A DNA stretch of 64,000 nt from positions 7,156,994 through 7,220,993 of the forward strand of contig CM055102.1 in assembly GCA_029204225.1 (NCBI GenBank), read 5' to 3'. This document shows, piece after piece, positions 47,801 to 59,054 of this stretch. The notes beneath the pieces were generated by a model. That model was not told the DNA's origin, did no database searches, and was given only the letters and a program-made list of their open reading frames with translations. The translations under genes were made by a program, and so were the position numbers. How positions within the stretch are numbered: the first letter of the stretch is position 1; each line of letters opens with the position of its first letter. Origin of the DNA: Diphasiastrum complanatum. Lineage: Eukaryota; Streptophyta; Lycopodiopsida; Lycopodiales; Lycopodiaceae.

Positions 47801-48353
47801 AGCTGCAAAAAGGATTTTGAGATATGTGAAAGGTACACCTAACCTTGGCCTAATCTACAAAAGACAAAGTGTTTTACCTAAATTATAGGGTTATGTTGAC
47901 GTTGATTGGGTAGGAAGTATAGATGATAGAAAGTCAACAACAAGTTATACCTTCAATTTTGGTAGCGGTTGTTTTTCATGGTCTAGCAAGAAGCAAGATA
48001 TTATTTTTCTTTCTTCTACAGAAGCCGAATATAAAGCATTGAGTTTTGCTACCCAAGAAGCTATTTGGCTACGTAAGTTGTTATGTGAGATTGGCATGAA
48101 GCAGGTAAATCCTACTGTTATTTTTTGTGATAGTCAAAGTGGAATACAATTGGCTAAGAATCCTATCTTTCACGCAAGGACAAAACATATTGAGGTGAAA
48201 TATCACTTTGTGCGTGAGAAGTTACAATATGAAGATATAAGTATTGTACATTGTTCTACGTTATTACAAGTTGCTGATATATTTACAAAAGCTTTAACTA
48301 AAGAAAAGTTTGAGACTTTTAGAGCCAAACTTGGCTTAGATCTGGTTATGTAA
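44820..48353 (+). pseudogene. Copia-2 gag end, protease, integrase, RT and RNase H
   Basis: One frame of about 1,177 codons with two internal TAG stops (47208-47210, 47886-47888). Domains in order: zinc knuckle CYYCHKSGHWAREC; protease WFIDSGATRHM; GAG-pre-integrase LWHRRLGHLNYGSL with CEGCVMGKHH; integrase with HSDLCGPM, LRSDRGDKY and SNGVAERKN (D, D, E all present). RT follows: KWVFRTKFHADGTI, KARLVVKGYEQ, DVKSAFLDGDLEEEVYM, LYGLKQAPRTWY and IVLYVDDIIITDN. RNase H: STEAEYKAL, DSQSGIQLAKNP and ADIFTKAL. All catalytic residues I can identify are present, so it died by point nonsense changes rather than decay. It is the youngest-looking element here. Confidence 0.88.
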
Positions 48354-48515
48354 AAAGCCTTTACTTGTAATACTATCATGGAGGTATGTTCCATGAATAG
48401 AGTAAACTCTAAAACAAAGAAAGACACTGATCATTGAGAGAGAGAGTTAAAATAACAATGATCGACTTATACAGTGCTTTCTTGTTTCGACGGCACCACA
48501 TGTGCTTAGTTCTAG

Positions 48516-49667
48516 TTCAACTAACAAAGGATTTTGGATTGTGTTATTCTCATGATGCAGGATTCCAGACAGTGATGCTAGCTGGGCATCTCTCAAGGAC
48601 AACTGCAAAAGTGTCTCAGGAGGGTGTACCATCGCAGCAGGAGCAGCAATTCTTTGGGTTAGCAAAAAACAGACCATCATAGCTCAGTCATCCTACGATG
48701 CAGAATATGTAGCAGCAACGAAGATGGCCAATGAAATCACTTGGCTCAAACAATTCCTTGACGAACTAGGTGAAACGAGGAATGAGCCTCTGATTTTGCA
48801 GATGGACAATACATGCGCAATACACCTGACAAAGGATCTCGTGTTTCACTCAAGGACGAAACACATCGCAATCAAGTACCACTTGATAAGGGATCTGATC
48901 AAAAAGAAGAAGCTGTAGACTACTTTCATTGGAACGAAAAAGATGGTTGCTGACATCTTCACAAAGGCCTTAGACAAAGGTTTGTTCGAGAAACAGAGGA
49001 GCAGTCTAAGAGTCATCAAGCTATCATGCTTTGAGAGGGAGTTCAAGAAACAAAGTGTTTGTATTACCAAAGCTCTGCTAGCTCTCGATTCCCAACCTAA
49101 CGAGTATCTTGAATACCTCGAACTCGAAGACCTCGAAAACAAATATCTCGAAGACCTCAAAAATGACGATCTCGAAGACCTCGAAAAACAAGAACTTGAA
49201 CGCCGCGAAACAAAAATGTTCGAAACACTCGAAGGTCGAATACTTTCGACTATTCACGCTCCAAAGGACTAGGAAGATCAAACAAGTATCATGAAGTACA
49301 ATTTCCTTATATGATATGATGACATCAACAGAAGAACGTCTTGTAATCTGTGATTAGTCTTAGATTGCTTAATCTATCTAATCAGAAATGTTACTCTGAA
49401 AATATGTAGTTGCTAGATGCACTAATATTATAGAAGATACAGACAGACAAAAAATACATAATAGAGAAGTCCACCAGTGAGCGAGACATTGTGGGCAGGA
49501 TCCACAGAGATCCAAGAAGTCCACTAGTAAGCGAGAGACTATTCGTGAGAGAATATCGTTTCTCTCACGCCAATGTGTTGTGTGGGTCTGTCACATAGTG
49601 CTTGAACAAAAGAGGATCAATAGATGATGTTGTAGTTGTTATGCACATATCACTCTAAATTCTTATT
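48516..49667 (+). pseudogene. copia RNase H end, repetitive tail and LTR fragment
   Basis: Starts in mid-RNase H (DASWASLKDNCKSVSGGCTI, SYDAEYVAATKMANEITWL, HSRTKHIAIKYHLIRD, ADIFTKALDKGLFEKQRS). After pol, 49078-49272 encodes Leu-Glu-Asp-Leu-Glu-type repeats from CTCGAAGAC words. Around 49540-49590, TATTCGTGAGAGAATATC and TCTCACGCCAATG resemble the antisense LTR at 25923-26369, so this is probably the 3' end of a Copia-B relative. It joins the truncated Copia-2 LTR on the left and the Copia-D 3' LTR on the right. Confidence 0.7.
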
Positions 49668-50133
49668 CAAAAGATAAATGAATCAAAAGATAAACTGTCG
49701 AATATGGAAACAAAACATCATTGTATAGAAACCGTTTTAACGGTGAGATAGACCGTTTATAGGAGGAAGAAGGCAAGAGACCTATCCTATGACAATATAA
49801 ATACATGTACACTTACTCATTGTAAGTAGGTAGACAGACAAAAGACATATAGAAGAATCAGAATCAGATTAGAAAAGAAAAAGATCGATTGGTCAAGGTT
49901 ATCAATAGATTAATTTTTACTTTATTGGTGTTTCATACCTAATTCTGATTATCCGAAATTAATTTTTCACTCATACACATGTTTAATTCTGCATGTTTTA
50001 TTCAATCATAATAGAACTTGCTCTATTAGTATATAGGCTAGATTTAGACATGATGGAGAACGCTGATATTCATTTGATTAATTCAAACTTTCATCACGTT
50101 CTCTAAAGGAAAATTCCCAGTGTTTTTCCTACA
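49668..50133 (+). repeat. Copia-D 3' LTR, 5'-truncated
   Basis: Matches 40925-42079 minus the 757-bp insert (TTATTCAAAAGATAAATGAATC, CATGTACACTTACTCATTG, AAAGATCGATTGGTCAAGG, GTGTTTTTCCTA). The first 160 bases or so of the LTR are missing. Relative to the 5' LTR it also carries about 55 extra bases near 50030-50085. Confidence 0.78.
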
Positions 50134-51165
50134 ATAATCTGAATGTCACAAATCTTATTAAGAAAGTTACAAAGGTTACTAGAAGCTGATTTCATTTATG
50201 AAATTGAGCATACTGAATGGGTTTCACCGATTGTCATCGTTCCTAAGAAAAATTAGCAAGATGAGAATCTGTGTGAACCTAAAGGCCTTGAAGAAAGTGA
50301 TGAGGAAAGATCACTTTCCATTGCCTTTTAAAGAAAGCATTTTGGATCACCTTGCTGGAGCGAAAGCCTATAGTTTTTTGGATGGATTCAATGTTTATAA
50401 TCAAGTTAAAATCGCGCATATGGATCGACATAAAACAACGTTTGTAACATAATGGAAAACTTATGCTTATAAAGTTATGCCTTTCAGATTATGTAATGCA
50501 CCAAGTTCATTTTAGTGGGTTATGTAGTTTGCTTTCAAAGAGTATCTGTAGAAATTTCTTGAAATTTATTTGGATGATCTTGGAGTCCATAGTGCTGATA
50601 CAAACCATCATTTGGAAAAAGTGTTTGAACGTTGTCGTAAGTACTAGATTTTCTTGAATCTAGAAAAATGTCAGATTTGGGTTACTCACGGAGCTGTTCT
50701 TGGACATGCGATATGAAGACATGAATTGCTATAGATCATTGATCATCCAAAGTGCTGATACAAACCATCATTTGGAAAAAGTGTTTGAACGTTGTCGTAA
50801 GTACCAGATTTTCTTGAATCTAGAAAAATGTCAGATTTGGGTTACTCATGGAGCCTCCCATTGGAAACCAAGAAGCATTTTGTAAACAAGATGCTTTAAA
50901 AATACTCAAGAATAGTAAATGGATTGATATGAAGACATGGAATTGCTACAGATTATTCCAAAATCAAGGTTATTGTGGAGTTACCTCCACTAGAAACAAT
51001 TTGAGGAGCTAACATTTTCATGGGTCATGCGAATTATTGTCAGATATTTATTTTATTCTTTGCGGAGTTGGCACGACCTATTTATAAGTTGAGTATTGGA
51101 CAACTGAGGCATTGAAAGTATTTGCAAAATTGAAGAAAGCCTTAGCTTTTGCACCGATCGTACGA
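50134..51165 (+). pseudogene. Gypsy G1, part 3: RT and start of RNase H
   Basis: Continues the RT broken at 40761: IYEIEHTEWVSP, MRICVNLKALKKV, ESILDHLAGAKAYSFLDGF, AYKVMPF-LCNAPSSF, KFLEIYLDDLGVHSADTNH (catalytic Asp pair intact), IATDYSKIKVIVELPP and TTEALKVFAKLKKALAFAPI. Stops and shifts are frequent. A 160-bp tandem duplication (units from 50591 and 50751) repeats the segment after YLDD. At about 51165 the sequence flips to the minus-strand copy. Confidence 0.8.
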
Positions 51166-53650
51166 GCTGCAACATGTGTGATTTTAGCTTGATTATATCC
51201 ACTGAATTCATCCAAAAAACTACAAGCTTCTGCTCTAGCAAGACGATCCAATATGCTTTCCATGAAAGGCAATGGAAAGCTGTATTTTCTGATTACTTTA
51301 TTCAAAGCCTTTAGGTTCACAAAAATACGCATTTTCATTTTTCTTTGGATCGACGACAATTGGTGAGACCCACTTAGCATGCTCAATTTCATAAATGAAA
51401 TCCACTTCCAATAATCTCTGCAACTCCTTTATAAAATCCATGACATTTAGATTACAACGATAAAATCTTGTCACTTTTGGCACTACATCAAGTCTAAAAG
51501 AGATAGTATGCTCGATTACGGAAGCATGAATTCCTTTCAAATCTTTATATGTCCAAGCAAAACAATCTTGATATTTAATTAATAAATTTCTCAAAGCTGT
51601 TCTGACGAAAGTTGTGCTCCAACTTAAACAATTTTCTCATCTTCACCTGATTCAGCTAGATTCATTGCCTACGTCCTAGCTGGTCCATAATAAACTTCTT
51701 GTGCTTCTGGCACTTGGTCCTCAAATTCACGATGAGTTTTAGGTAACATGATCACAACGTCATCAAGAGTATAACGTTGAAAGTGGACCATCTTGCTAAA
51801 CTTCATGTTCTTTCTCTTGTTCAAAGGGATTAACCTTTGTTTTATGTTTAGATTTCTTAGCCGAAGTCCTACAAGAAGGCGATGAATTTCGAGAGCTTTG
51901 ACTCAAGAGTCATCTTTAATCTTCCCTTTTCCTTTATCCAATAAAGGTGATATGTCTCCATGGACACTAATTTTTGGATCGATCGTCGAAACTTCTTCAT
52001 TTGGTGGATTCTTCCACTTTAGGACCATATTATAAAGCTTTTTAGCTTTCTTTTTTATCATTGGTCTTGTAGTCTTCCCTTCTTCCAGAATAACTGCTTT
52101 TGGCGATTGTATTGGCGGTTCAACGAGAATATTGCAAACTCCAAACCTCGTAGGATCCATATGATTTCAAATTTGCTCTTCAGTGAGTTCTGCACTATCA
52201 TCGTAAGATAAAGCATGACTAACATGAAGAAGTTCTTTTTCAATAGGATCTGGAATCGGATCAGTCAATATCCATGCCACATTCATTAGGTTGTCTAAAA
52301 ATGTAATGGGTGTATCAAGAGTACGATCAACCATAGGAAAATCGCTTGGTTTTGATTGGTCATCCCTTCAACACAGATAGCATTCTCTACAATCCACAGT
52401 TGCAAGTGCTTGATTCCAGTTAACATTATTTGTTTGAGAGTCGTAATGAACTCCCAAAGCTTTGTCTGCTCTATCACAAGAATGAACTGTGATTGATGAA
52501 CTATCATCTTCTTTTTGAACTGCTAGCTTTATTGTCCATGTCAATGGATCAACTTTGACTGTCCGTTCACGATTTTCAAATGTGATCTTTCATGTTCCCC
52601 AGTTATGAATTACTTGCGCAACTCGTAACCATGGTCATCCCAGTTAAATGCAACAAACTCATGGTGCATCCGATAAGTCCATCACTACAAAAGTATGACA
52701 AACTGGATATCTGCAATCTTCATTGGTACATCTTCCACTATGTCTTTAGGACGATATGTATTATGATAAACTAGCTTAATAGCAAAATTTACAGGCTTCA
52801 TTTTTGTAACTCCCCATTTGGCACATAGCTTTGTAGAAATAAGATTCACTCTCAAACCTCTATCTATCACGGCTACCTCTTGATCAAATTGTTTATGTTG
52901 AATTGGCAGAGTGTTATTTCTCTGCTCACTCTCCCAGGCGCCCCCTACATTGATTACTTTGTTTGAGTCTTCAAATGCAGTACAATATAGTGGTTCCTGC
53001 TGGACTTTTGGTTCAGTCTTGGTCAATCTCTCTACTAATACTTCTTTGGCTTGAGGAACCAACTTCAAGAATTCTCCCAAGATAATATTCATCTTACTTG
53101 ATAGAATATTAATCTGTTTGCGACGCCTCCAGTTCAGTAATCTTGAATGGTTCTTCACGATGATGCAATTGAGTGTTAATATCCGTGCATTGATTTGATC
53201 TTCACAAAGGATTTGTAAATCTGATTTTTGTACCAGTATGGAATGAACCTCTACTACAACTTTGACAGTTTCCATGTTCTCTTCTTTTTGTAAATCTTTG
53301 ATCCACTGCCTCATGTTATGGTATTTCTTCTTCTCAGAAGTGAGATTTGGATACACCCCTGATGTAGTAAGTATATCAATAACCTGGACAGATTCTGCAG
53401 GTTTCGGGTCAGCAACAACTTCTTTCTGTTTATGAGCCCTCGTGACAACCATCGTTGTTGCATATGATTCATTAGGACGAACTACTGGTCTTTGCTTGAT
53501 CATAATCAGATTCAAAGGGGCAGATACAAGCAGTGGTTTTGGTCTAGCTGGATAGTCTTTGTAGCAATGTCCATATCCACATTCTCGACAAAGAATTTAA
53601 ATTTTTCTTTATTGGGACATTCTGCAATCATGTACTAATGAGATGAAGAG
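51166..53650 (-). pseudogene. Gypsy G1-like copy, inverted: gag, protease, RT start
   Basis: Reading from 53650 downward: gag tail with zinc-knuckle-like CGYGHCYKD near 53560; TSGVYPNLTSEKKKYHNMRQW; NILSSKMNIILGEFLKLVPQ; protease AVIDRGLRVNLISTKLCAKWG (IDGGS changed to IDRGL). Then VLKWKNPPNEEVSTIDPK and SPLLDKGKGKIKDDS, followed by RT entry NLLIKYQDCFAWTYKDLKGI, RLLEVDFIYEIEHAKWVSPI and ESILDRLARAEACSFLDEFSGYNQAK. It is the same family as G1 and G3. It meets G1 part 3 head to head in the RT domain; both outer ends are truncated. Confidence 0.8.
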
Positions 53651-54236
53651 GCCCCATGAGGTAACCAAGTACATGTGTCCTCCAGTATGTGGATGACATG
53701 TGAAAATTCATGAACTCAATCAATAGGAACAACCATTATAGATAGCCAAAACCGTGAGCCTCTCCTATGTGTAGAAGATACTCACCATATCTCATGACCA
53801 TCACCATATGTTGAAGTCCTATGACTACCTTGCAACTGCATGCTATTCAGCACTTGGAAGTCCTATGAGTGCCCAACCACACACTATCCAACACTTGGAA
53901 GTCCTATGAATACCCAACTACACTCTATCCAACGCTTGAACCCAACTGCACACTATCCAACAGTTATAAAGATGATCCACATCTAAGTTATTAGTTGGTG
54001 TCTGTCTGTTTGATGTCTTGGAATTAAAATCCTCCGCAAGTAAAACATGACTTCTCTTTGCAAAGCTAATGATGTCCTCTGATATCCGGTCCTCTATTTG
54101 GTGACATGTGGGTGCGATCCACAAAGCCCAAGGTCTCTAATGGAAAATAACATATTGCAATGAAAATGTGCATTTCCAAACCAACACACTAACCTAACAG
54201 TTTTCTCTAGAAGAACCTAGCTAGCACATCTTGCTC

Positions 54237-54241
<5 letters not shown>
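53651..54241. other. intronic DNA with a small tandem repeat
   Basis: About 47-bp units (CTTGGAAGTCCTATGA..., ACTATCCAACACTTGG) recur from about 53810 to 53950. No gene is seen. Confidence 0.5.

Positions 54242-54329
<88 letters not shown>
54242..54329. repeat. (GA)n microsatellite, about 88 bp
   Basis: Uninterrupted GA run in intron 3, about 830 bp upstream of exon 4. Confidence 0.95.
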
Positions 54330-54332
<3 letters not shown>

Positions 54333-55162
54333 TCTAGATTGGAACTATCATATGTAGCAATAGAGGACTTCAATGGGCATCAAATTCATCTCCTCCCTCA
54401 ATGATGGCAGCATAGAGACATTTCTGTTGGCAACAACTATAGCATGGCTCATTTGAAGGGCCCGATTTACTCACAACTACATTTTAGGGCATTTGTCTTC
54501 AATTTGTGCACACATGTATCCTTTCACAACACCATCTCTTTAGTTCCAATATTGTTTAGCGCCATGATGTTACATCTTTCCATCTCTCCTTCATGGATTT
54601 GTCTTTAGTTTGGTAGTCATATTAGAACATTACTTGTTGTTGCAAGGTTGTCTATGTTGTCTTCAAGTTTTTTTCACAATAATTCTTGTGTTTTCTCATC
54701 ATAACTATGTCTTCTTAATTCCATATTAAAGTTGATGGCTTGCACTTTGTGGGTTGATCCCATAAGCTTAAGATGATATGTTCCATTTGTTTTGTTTGGC
54801 TAGCGTTGTACTTGTGATATTAACATTTATGATTTAAAATAAGACAATGCACTATTTTCATAAAATAAATCATTTATGAACATATCATGAAGATTTGAAG
54901 GGATCTCTATAAAAGCTATATCTTAGGAATATACATATGAAAAAGTCAATAACCAAGTGGCTGCAATGGCATTGTTTAGGTTTTATGATCATGGCCCATG
55001 CTTGGGTGTCCTCCAGCCCCATAACCACTACATGAAGGGTGTATCTTTGTAACTTTGATTATAGATTTCTTTGTGTAATAACTTGTAAAATGTCAATTTC
55101 AAAACATGCTCAATTTCATCTACATATGAATGTACTTATATGTAATCGGTTTGTTTATGTAG
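54330..55162. other. end of SDR intron 3, no element recognised
   Basis: T-rich sequence leading to TTTGTTTATGTAG at the acceptor. It appears to be original intron rather than transposon. Confidence 0.5.
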
Positions 55163-55313
55163 GGCACTTTCTCCTCACTACCTTGTTATTGGACAATTTG
55201 GTTGCAACAGCAAAGGATTCTGGGATTGAGGGAAGAATAGTGGTTGTTTCATCAATGTTACATATTTTGTCTTCAGGAGAACTTAATATCAAACACCTAA
55301 ATGACAGCAAAAG
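55163..55313 (+). CDS. TIC32-like short-chain dehydrogenase, exon 4
   Basis: 151 bp completing Gly145 and coding residues 146-194 plus two bases. HFLLTTLLLDNL is the helix after NHIG, and SGIEGRIVVVSS is beta-5 with the catalytic Ser at 174/175. LHILSSGELNIKHLNDSKR is the loop before the Tyr-x-x-x-Lys helix. Acceptor TATGTAG|GG and donor AAAAG|GTTTGA are canonical. The donor leaves AG in phase 2, as expected for Arg before the next exon. Family proteins run about 310-330 residues, so roughly 120-135 residues, including the catalytic Tyr and Lys, must lie further right. No exon with the YxQSK-type motif was found up to 64000. Confidence 0.92.
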
Positions 55314-55885
55314 GTTTGATTTATATATTTTTTTGGATACATGTATGTCAAAACGTTAACCATGTAGTCCATAGGCCAAGTCCTTCACAACTTCTATTGA
55401 AACATTAAAAGTTCGAATTGGAAAGTTGATTATATATGTTGAATATCTGATGAAGTAGGTGATCTAGCTATGTCATGTTATGCTTGTTAAGTTCATACCA
55501 TGTAAACCCACATGCAACACACATTACGATCCGTGTTATTCAATCTACGATGTAAGCATATACAAAGTGCTAGATGCAGTTTGAGAATGTGAACTCTTGT
55601 GTGTCTAATTATTAGATCTCTCCTTGTAGTGAAGTTCGTAAGATCTCCTGTAGTAGAGGATGAGTGTATACCATTATAACTCCACACTCCAAAACATAGG
55701 TGGTGTGGACGAGGCCCTAGGACAGTCTCATGCATGGGTGCCCCAACTTCCTATTGACGGCTCTCGCTAGCGGCATCATCAAGGTATTGAACCTACCCAT
55801 CTTGATAGATCATCAGTCGACCTGTAATTTTGGCATCTTGAAAAGGCTTGACACCTCTCCTCTACCTGTATGTATGTAGGTAAGG

Positions 55886-56922
55886 TCATGAGAAAACTTT
55901 TCTCATCCTAAGCTCAAACGCAAAGTGACTAAACTGTCCACAATAATTACAATCATCGTTTGGTTTGGGTGTAGACTTGAGATCATTATCTTTGTTCACT
56001 TCCCCTTGCTTTTGACTTCCTTGATTTTTCTTGCTTCCTTTTTGCCTCACAATCTTTGATGATTCTTTAAGAAATCTTTGTCGATTCCTGAACGGTCCTT
56101 TGTAAAAGCCAACCACGAAACTTCTTGAAATAATGTGAATCCCTGCCTATTCTTTTTCAAAGAACAGTGTTGGTAGTTTAAACCTTCATAGAGGACAGGT
56201 CTTATCTTGTATTTAAGATAATAGAACTAGCTGCTAGATATCCGCAGGTAGTTTCTATTTAATTCTGCAAGCAGCCAATGTACAAACAGATGCATAGACA
56301 ACATATCTTGGACCACGACATTTACTACGTATTCCGTAGGTTCAGGCACAGGCAGCAAGTAGAACTGCAACAGATCAGCTACGCAAATTGGCTGTAGATG
56401 ATAGATAGACTAGTAGATTAGATGCGCAATTTCTTCTTCAATACCGGTTGATTGCCTATTCCCTACCTCAGCAGCGATCCCTTCAGTGATTTTCCAACAG
56501 CTAGCGCATTCCCTACCCGAACAGCAATCCCTTAGAATAATTTTCCAACAACTTGTGTAGCGAATAGCAAACTTCCAAGAGTTCTCATTTATAGTAGTAG
56601 TCTGACCTCTATATGCTGTAATTCTGGCCAACAATGAGCTACATCAAGAACTATCCTTGTAGCGACTGTCCTTGTAGAGGTATTATAGCCAGCAGTGACT
56701 TGAGATTGGACCAACAATTTGCAGCAATGGCTCTCCAATGATGTTTTGGTCAACAGCAATCTCTCTCCAACAATGGTCTGGTTGGTAGCGATCTCTCCCG
56801 ATAGATGTCTTTGCAGAGATCACCAGATCTGCCACAGCCAGCAGCAGAGTACCTATAGCAACCTTCCTATAACTAATTTTCACACGTAAACTTCATTTTC
56901 AATGAACGAAGCTCTTATACCA
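55886..56922 (-). pseudogene. copia gag tail and leader with primer site (Copia-E, antisense)
   Basis: 56116-55886 (minus) encodes a Lys-rich gag tail with CNYCGQFSHFAFEL; the fourth knuckle ligand is lost (Leu in place of Cys). GCTCTTATACCA at 56909-56920 is the reverse complement of TGGTATAAGAGC, a variant copia primer site. The leader between them repeats CAACAGCTAGCGCATTCCCTAC-type words. No protease or later pol domains are present. Confidence 0.6.
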
Positions 56923-56923
56923 T

Positions 56924-57330
56924 GATGGAATTATCACAATTCCTATGTTGGAGTGGACTAATCTTATTAGCGCTCACAAAACTCAAAACTGCAGACAAAG
57001 AATATTATTGATCACTTAGTCAATTAACAACAATAGCATCATAATTTGCATTTGGGCTGATAGTGGACAGCTGGCACAGTTTCATTGGCTCTGAACACAC
57101 GTTCAGAGCCATAGTGTAACAACCTGTCAACTGAAGGGCAGTTGAAAGGCCCAAATGGCAAATTATGCCCGTTAGCAGGCGTGGGCGGGCCTGCTACCCT
57201 ATAGCAGGCAGCCTTCAACGCACCTCGCCGCAGGGCGGCTCGGTGCGTGAAAGCCACCTGCTACACACGGTAACGGGTCTCCTCACGCCCACTACCTAGT
57301 CCATATTACTCAACAAACTATGATTGTAGG
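56924..57330 (-). repeat. probable Copia-E 5' LTR (antisense)
   Basis: Ends ...CCATCA on the minus strand next to the primer site. It includes a GC-rich patch (57100-57260, GCGGGCCTGC...GGCGGCTCGG). The left (5') border is not resolved, so the end coordinate is approximate. Confidence 0.4.
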
Positions 57331-57608
57331 AACTCGCATTATGCTAGAGATGGGCACTGGACCCGATTAAATAGATTTTGGCATCTAATCCTTTGTCTAA
57401 TAATGAAAATCAACTCTATATCTACCAAAACAATGAAGTGAAGCCAGATCTAGATTGAGAGAGATTGTCATAACTAGTGAGATTGTCCTCACATATTTGT
57501 TGTAAGATCCCAATTTGGTTTTGGTTTGGACACCATTATCAAATCCTTTTTTGAGAAGAAGCAACATTTGTACTTGTTTTTTGGATCCATTACAAGTCAA
57601 TTTCTCAA

Positions 57609-57833
57609 GTGATTATGGCATCCATGGGGTCTTTTCTATTGGCAAAAAGTGAGAGATTGAACACCTCCAACTATTCTATTTGGAAGGTGAGGATGGAATC
57701 AATTTTGATTCTCCAAGATGTGATGGATATTGTACTTGGACTTGAGGAGGAACCTCAAGTGCTTCAAGAAGTCCAAAGGTACAAGAAAAGGGCAAGAATG
57801 ACCCTTCACTACATCAAGATGAATGGTTTTTAA
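57609..57833 (+). pseudogene. copia gag N-terminal fragment
   Basis: KSERLNTSNYSIWKVRMESI-LILQDVMDIV matches the conserved start of copia gag (N-Y-x-x-W-K-x-x-M). The frame ends at 57833 without the rest of gag, and an LTR-like start (TGTTGGATTATT) follows at 57839. Confidence 0.65.
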
Positions 57834-57838
57834 TGAAG

Positions 57839-58680
57839 TGTTGGATTATTCTCCTTCCTACTAATTGACTAATCAGTTTTTAATCTTCATCCAACTGTTT
57901 ATCCAGTTCTGCGGATTTTCTCGTGTTTTACACACTTTGTAGAATTACAAGTGTTTTTATACAGTGTGTAGAAATACATGGAGTTTGACAACAGTGTCAT
58001 CTTTTTCGCATTTTCCGCCTGTCAAGAATTTCGAGTAAAAATGCAGTGTCGTGTTTTTCGCATTTTCAAAGTGCCCTTAAAATTAAGAAAATGACTTTAC
58101 TGAAGACCTTCGCATTTTTTGCCCTTCGAGATTTTCTCTCACCTCGGCATTTTCGCTTTTCCCTGATGGCATTTTACGTTCATTTTTGCAAAGTGACAGT
58201 TTCTCTCATTTATGTAGACAAACTGTTTATGGCGATTGATGCCGCTTATCAGCAATTAATTTTTGAAAGGAACTACATGAATGCCAGTGGACTCCATCCA
58301 ACTGACAATCGCATTTGAAGACCTAATTACTTAGTATAAATCAGTTGTTCATACAGCTCATTATTGTGTTGTGAATTGTGAAGGATTTGAGTGTTATTAC
58401 ATGACACGTGCTGCGTCTATCAAGCAGATCGTTCACGACCAGAAAGTATTTTAGTTAGCTCTCTATCAAGCTTTCAAACTTGAACTCTCTTGAGCATTCT
58501 AGTTTAGTTTTTAGAGTTTATTTTAGAGTTGCTATTGCGCTACTGCTTATTAGCAGAGTTGCTTATTTCAGACTTATTCTCAGTTACTCAGAGATAGCTT
58601 AGAGTGCACGTTTTCAATCCGCTATTACTTGTGCTCATTTACATCTGATTTGTTTTCTTACTGAATCAATCAAATTTCAT
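57839..58680 (+). repeat. probable copia LTR or LTR fragment
   Basis: Starts TGTTGGATT just after the gag fragment. It contains TTTTTCGCATTTTC words recalling the LTR at 34140-34565 and a TATA-like AGTATAAATC near 58333. Frames inside (58046-58318) are not coding-like. The right border is uncertain. Confidence 0.4.
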
Positions 58681-58699
58681 AAGGAACCTTGATTACAAT

Positions 58700-59054
58700 T
58701 GGACGAATTTCATGGATCTTTCACTTTTGATTGGTCACATGACTTCATGATAACACATAAGAAAGTGTCACTAGACCTCTACTATCATGCCATGTGTAAG
58801 AAGCCTAACCTACCTCCAACTACATCACACTCCAAAATTGGCCTAATCACCTACTAACATGTGTGCATGGGGTAGAAAAGTCAAAGTACCCCCCAAACTC
58901 AAGATTAAGGCCTATTGACTGTTCATACTCTTCATGAATGAACTAAAAAGATTATAAGTACCCTCCACACTTGGGAACATTCTGCACACATGTGAGATTT
59001 CACTATGTACATGATATTGCAAAAGATCAAGCTAGATTTTGCCAATTTTTCACA
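58700..59054 (-). repeat. probable 3' LTR of Copia-F (antisense)
   Basis: On the minus strand a TTTGAGGAGGG purine run is followed by TGTGAAAAATTGG at 59054, a typical copia polypurine tract plus LTR start. The far border is approximate. Confidence 0.45.

Larger units (their letters stand above)
43053..48515 (+). mobile_element. Copia-2, nearly intact copia element
   Basis: 5' LTR about 43053-43316, primer site TGGTATCAGAGCC at 43318-43330, gag-pol 44423-48353, and a truncated 3' LTR (48446-48515 matches 43065-43134 with few differences). After the gag frame shift the whole gag-pol sits in one frame broken only by stop codons. It lies inside the Copia-D protease. The remainder of the 3' LTR is missing. 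Confidence 0.82.
40762..50133 (+). mobile_element. Copia-D insertion inside the G1 reverse transcriptase
   Basis: Begins TGTAGAACACC at 40762 and ends ...TTTTTCCTACA at 50133. G1 RT reads into it (RFHRC at 40756) and resumes after it (N-L-N-V-T at 50136), which fixes the insertion site. Flanks GTGAT (40757-40761) and ATAAT (50134-50138) both fit an original GTAAT with one G/A change each. It contains a 5' LTR, primer site, gag and part of protease, then Copia-2, a copia 3' fragment and a truncated 3' LTR. Confidence 0.75.
27313..55162 (+). other. SDR intron 3 (27,850 bp)
   Basis: Donor GTGAGT at 27313; acceptor TTTATGTAG ending at 55162; phase 1 on both sides, joining to GGG (Gly145). It contains a LINE, two gypsy elements, several copia elements and an inverted-repeat element, nested in each other. 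Stretches 27313-27770 and 54330-55162 look like plain AT-rich intron. Confidence 0.85.
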
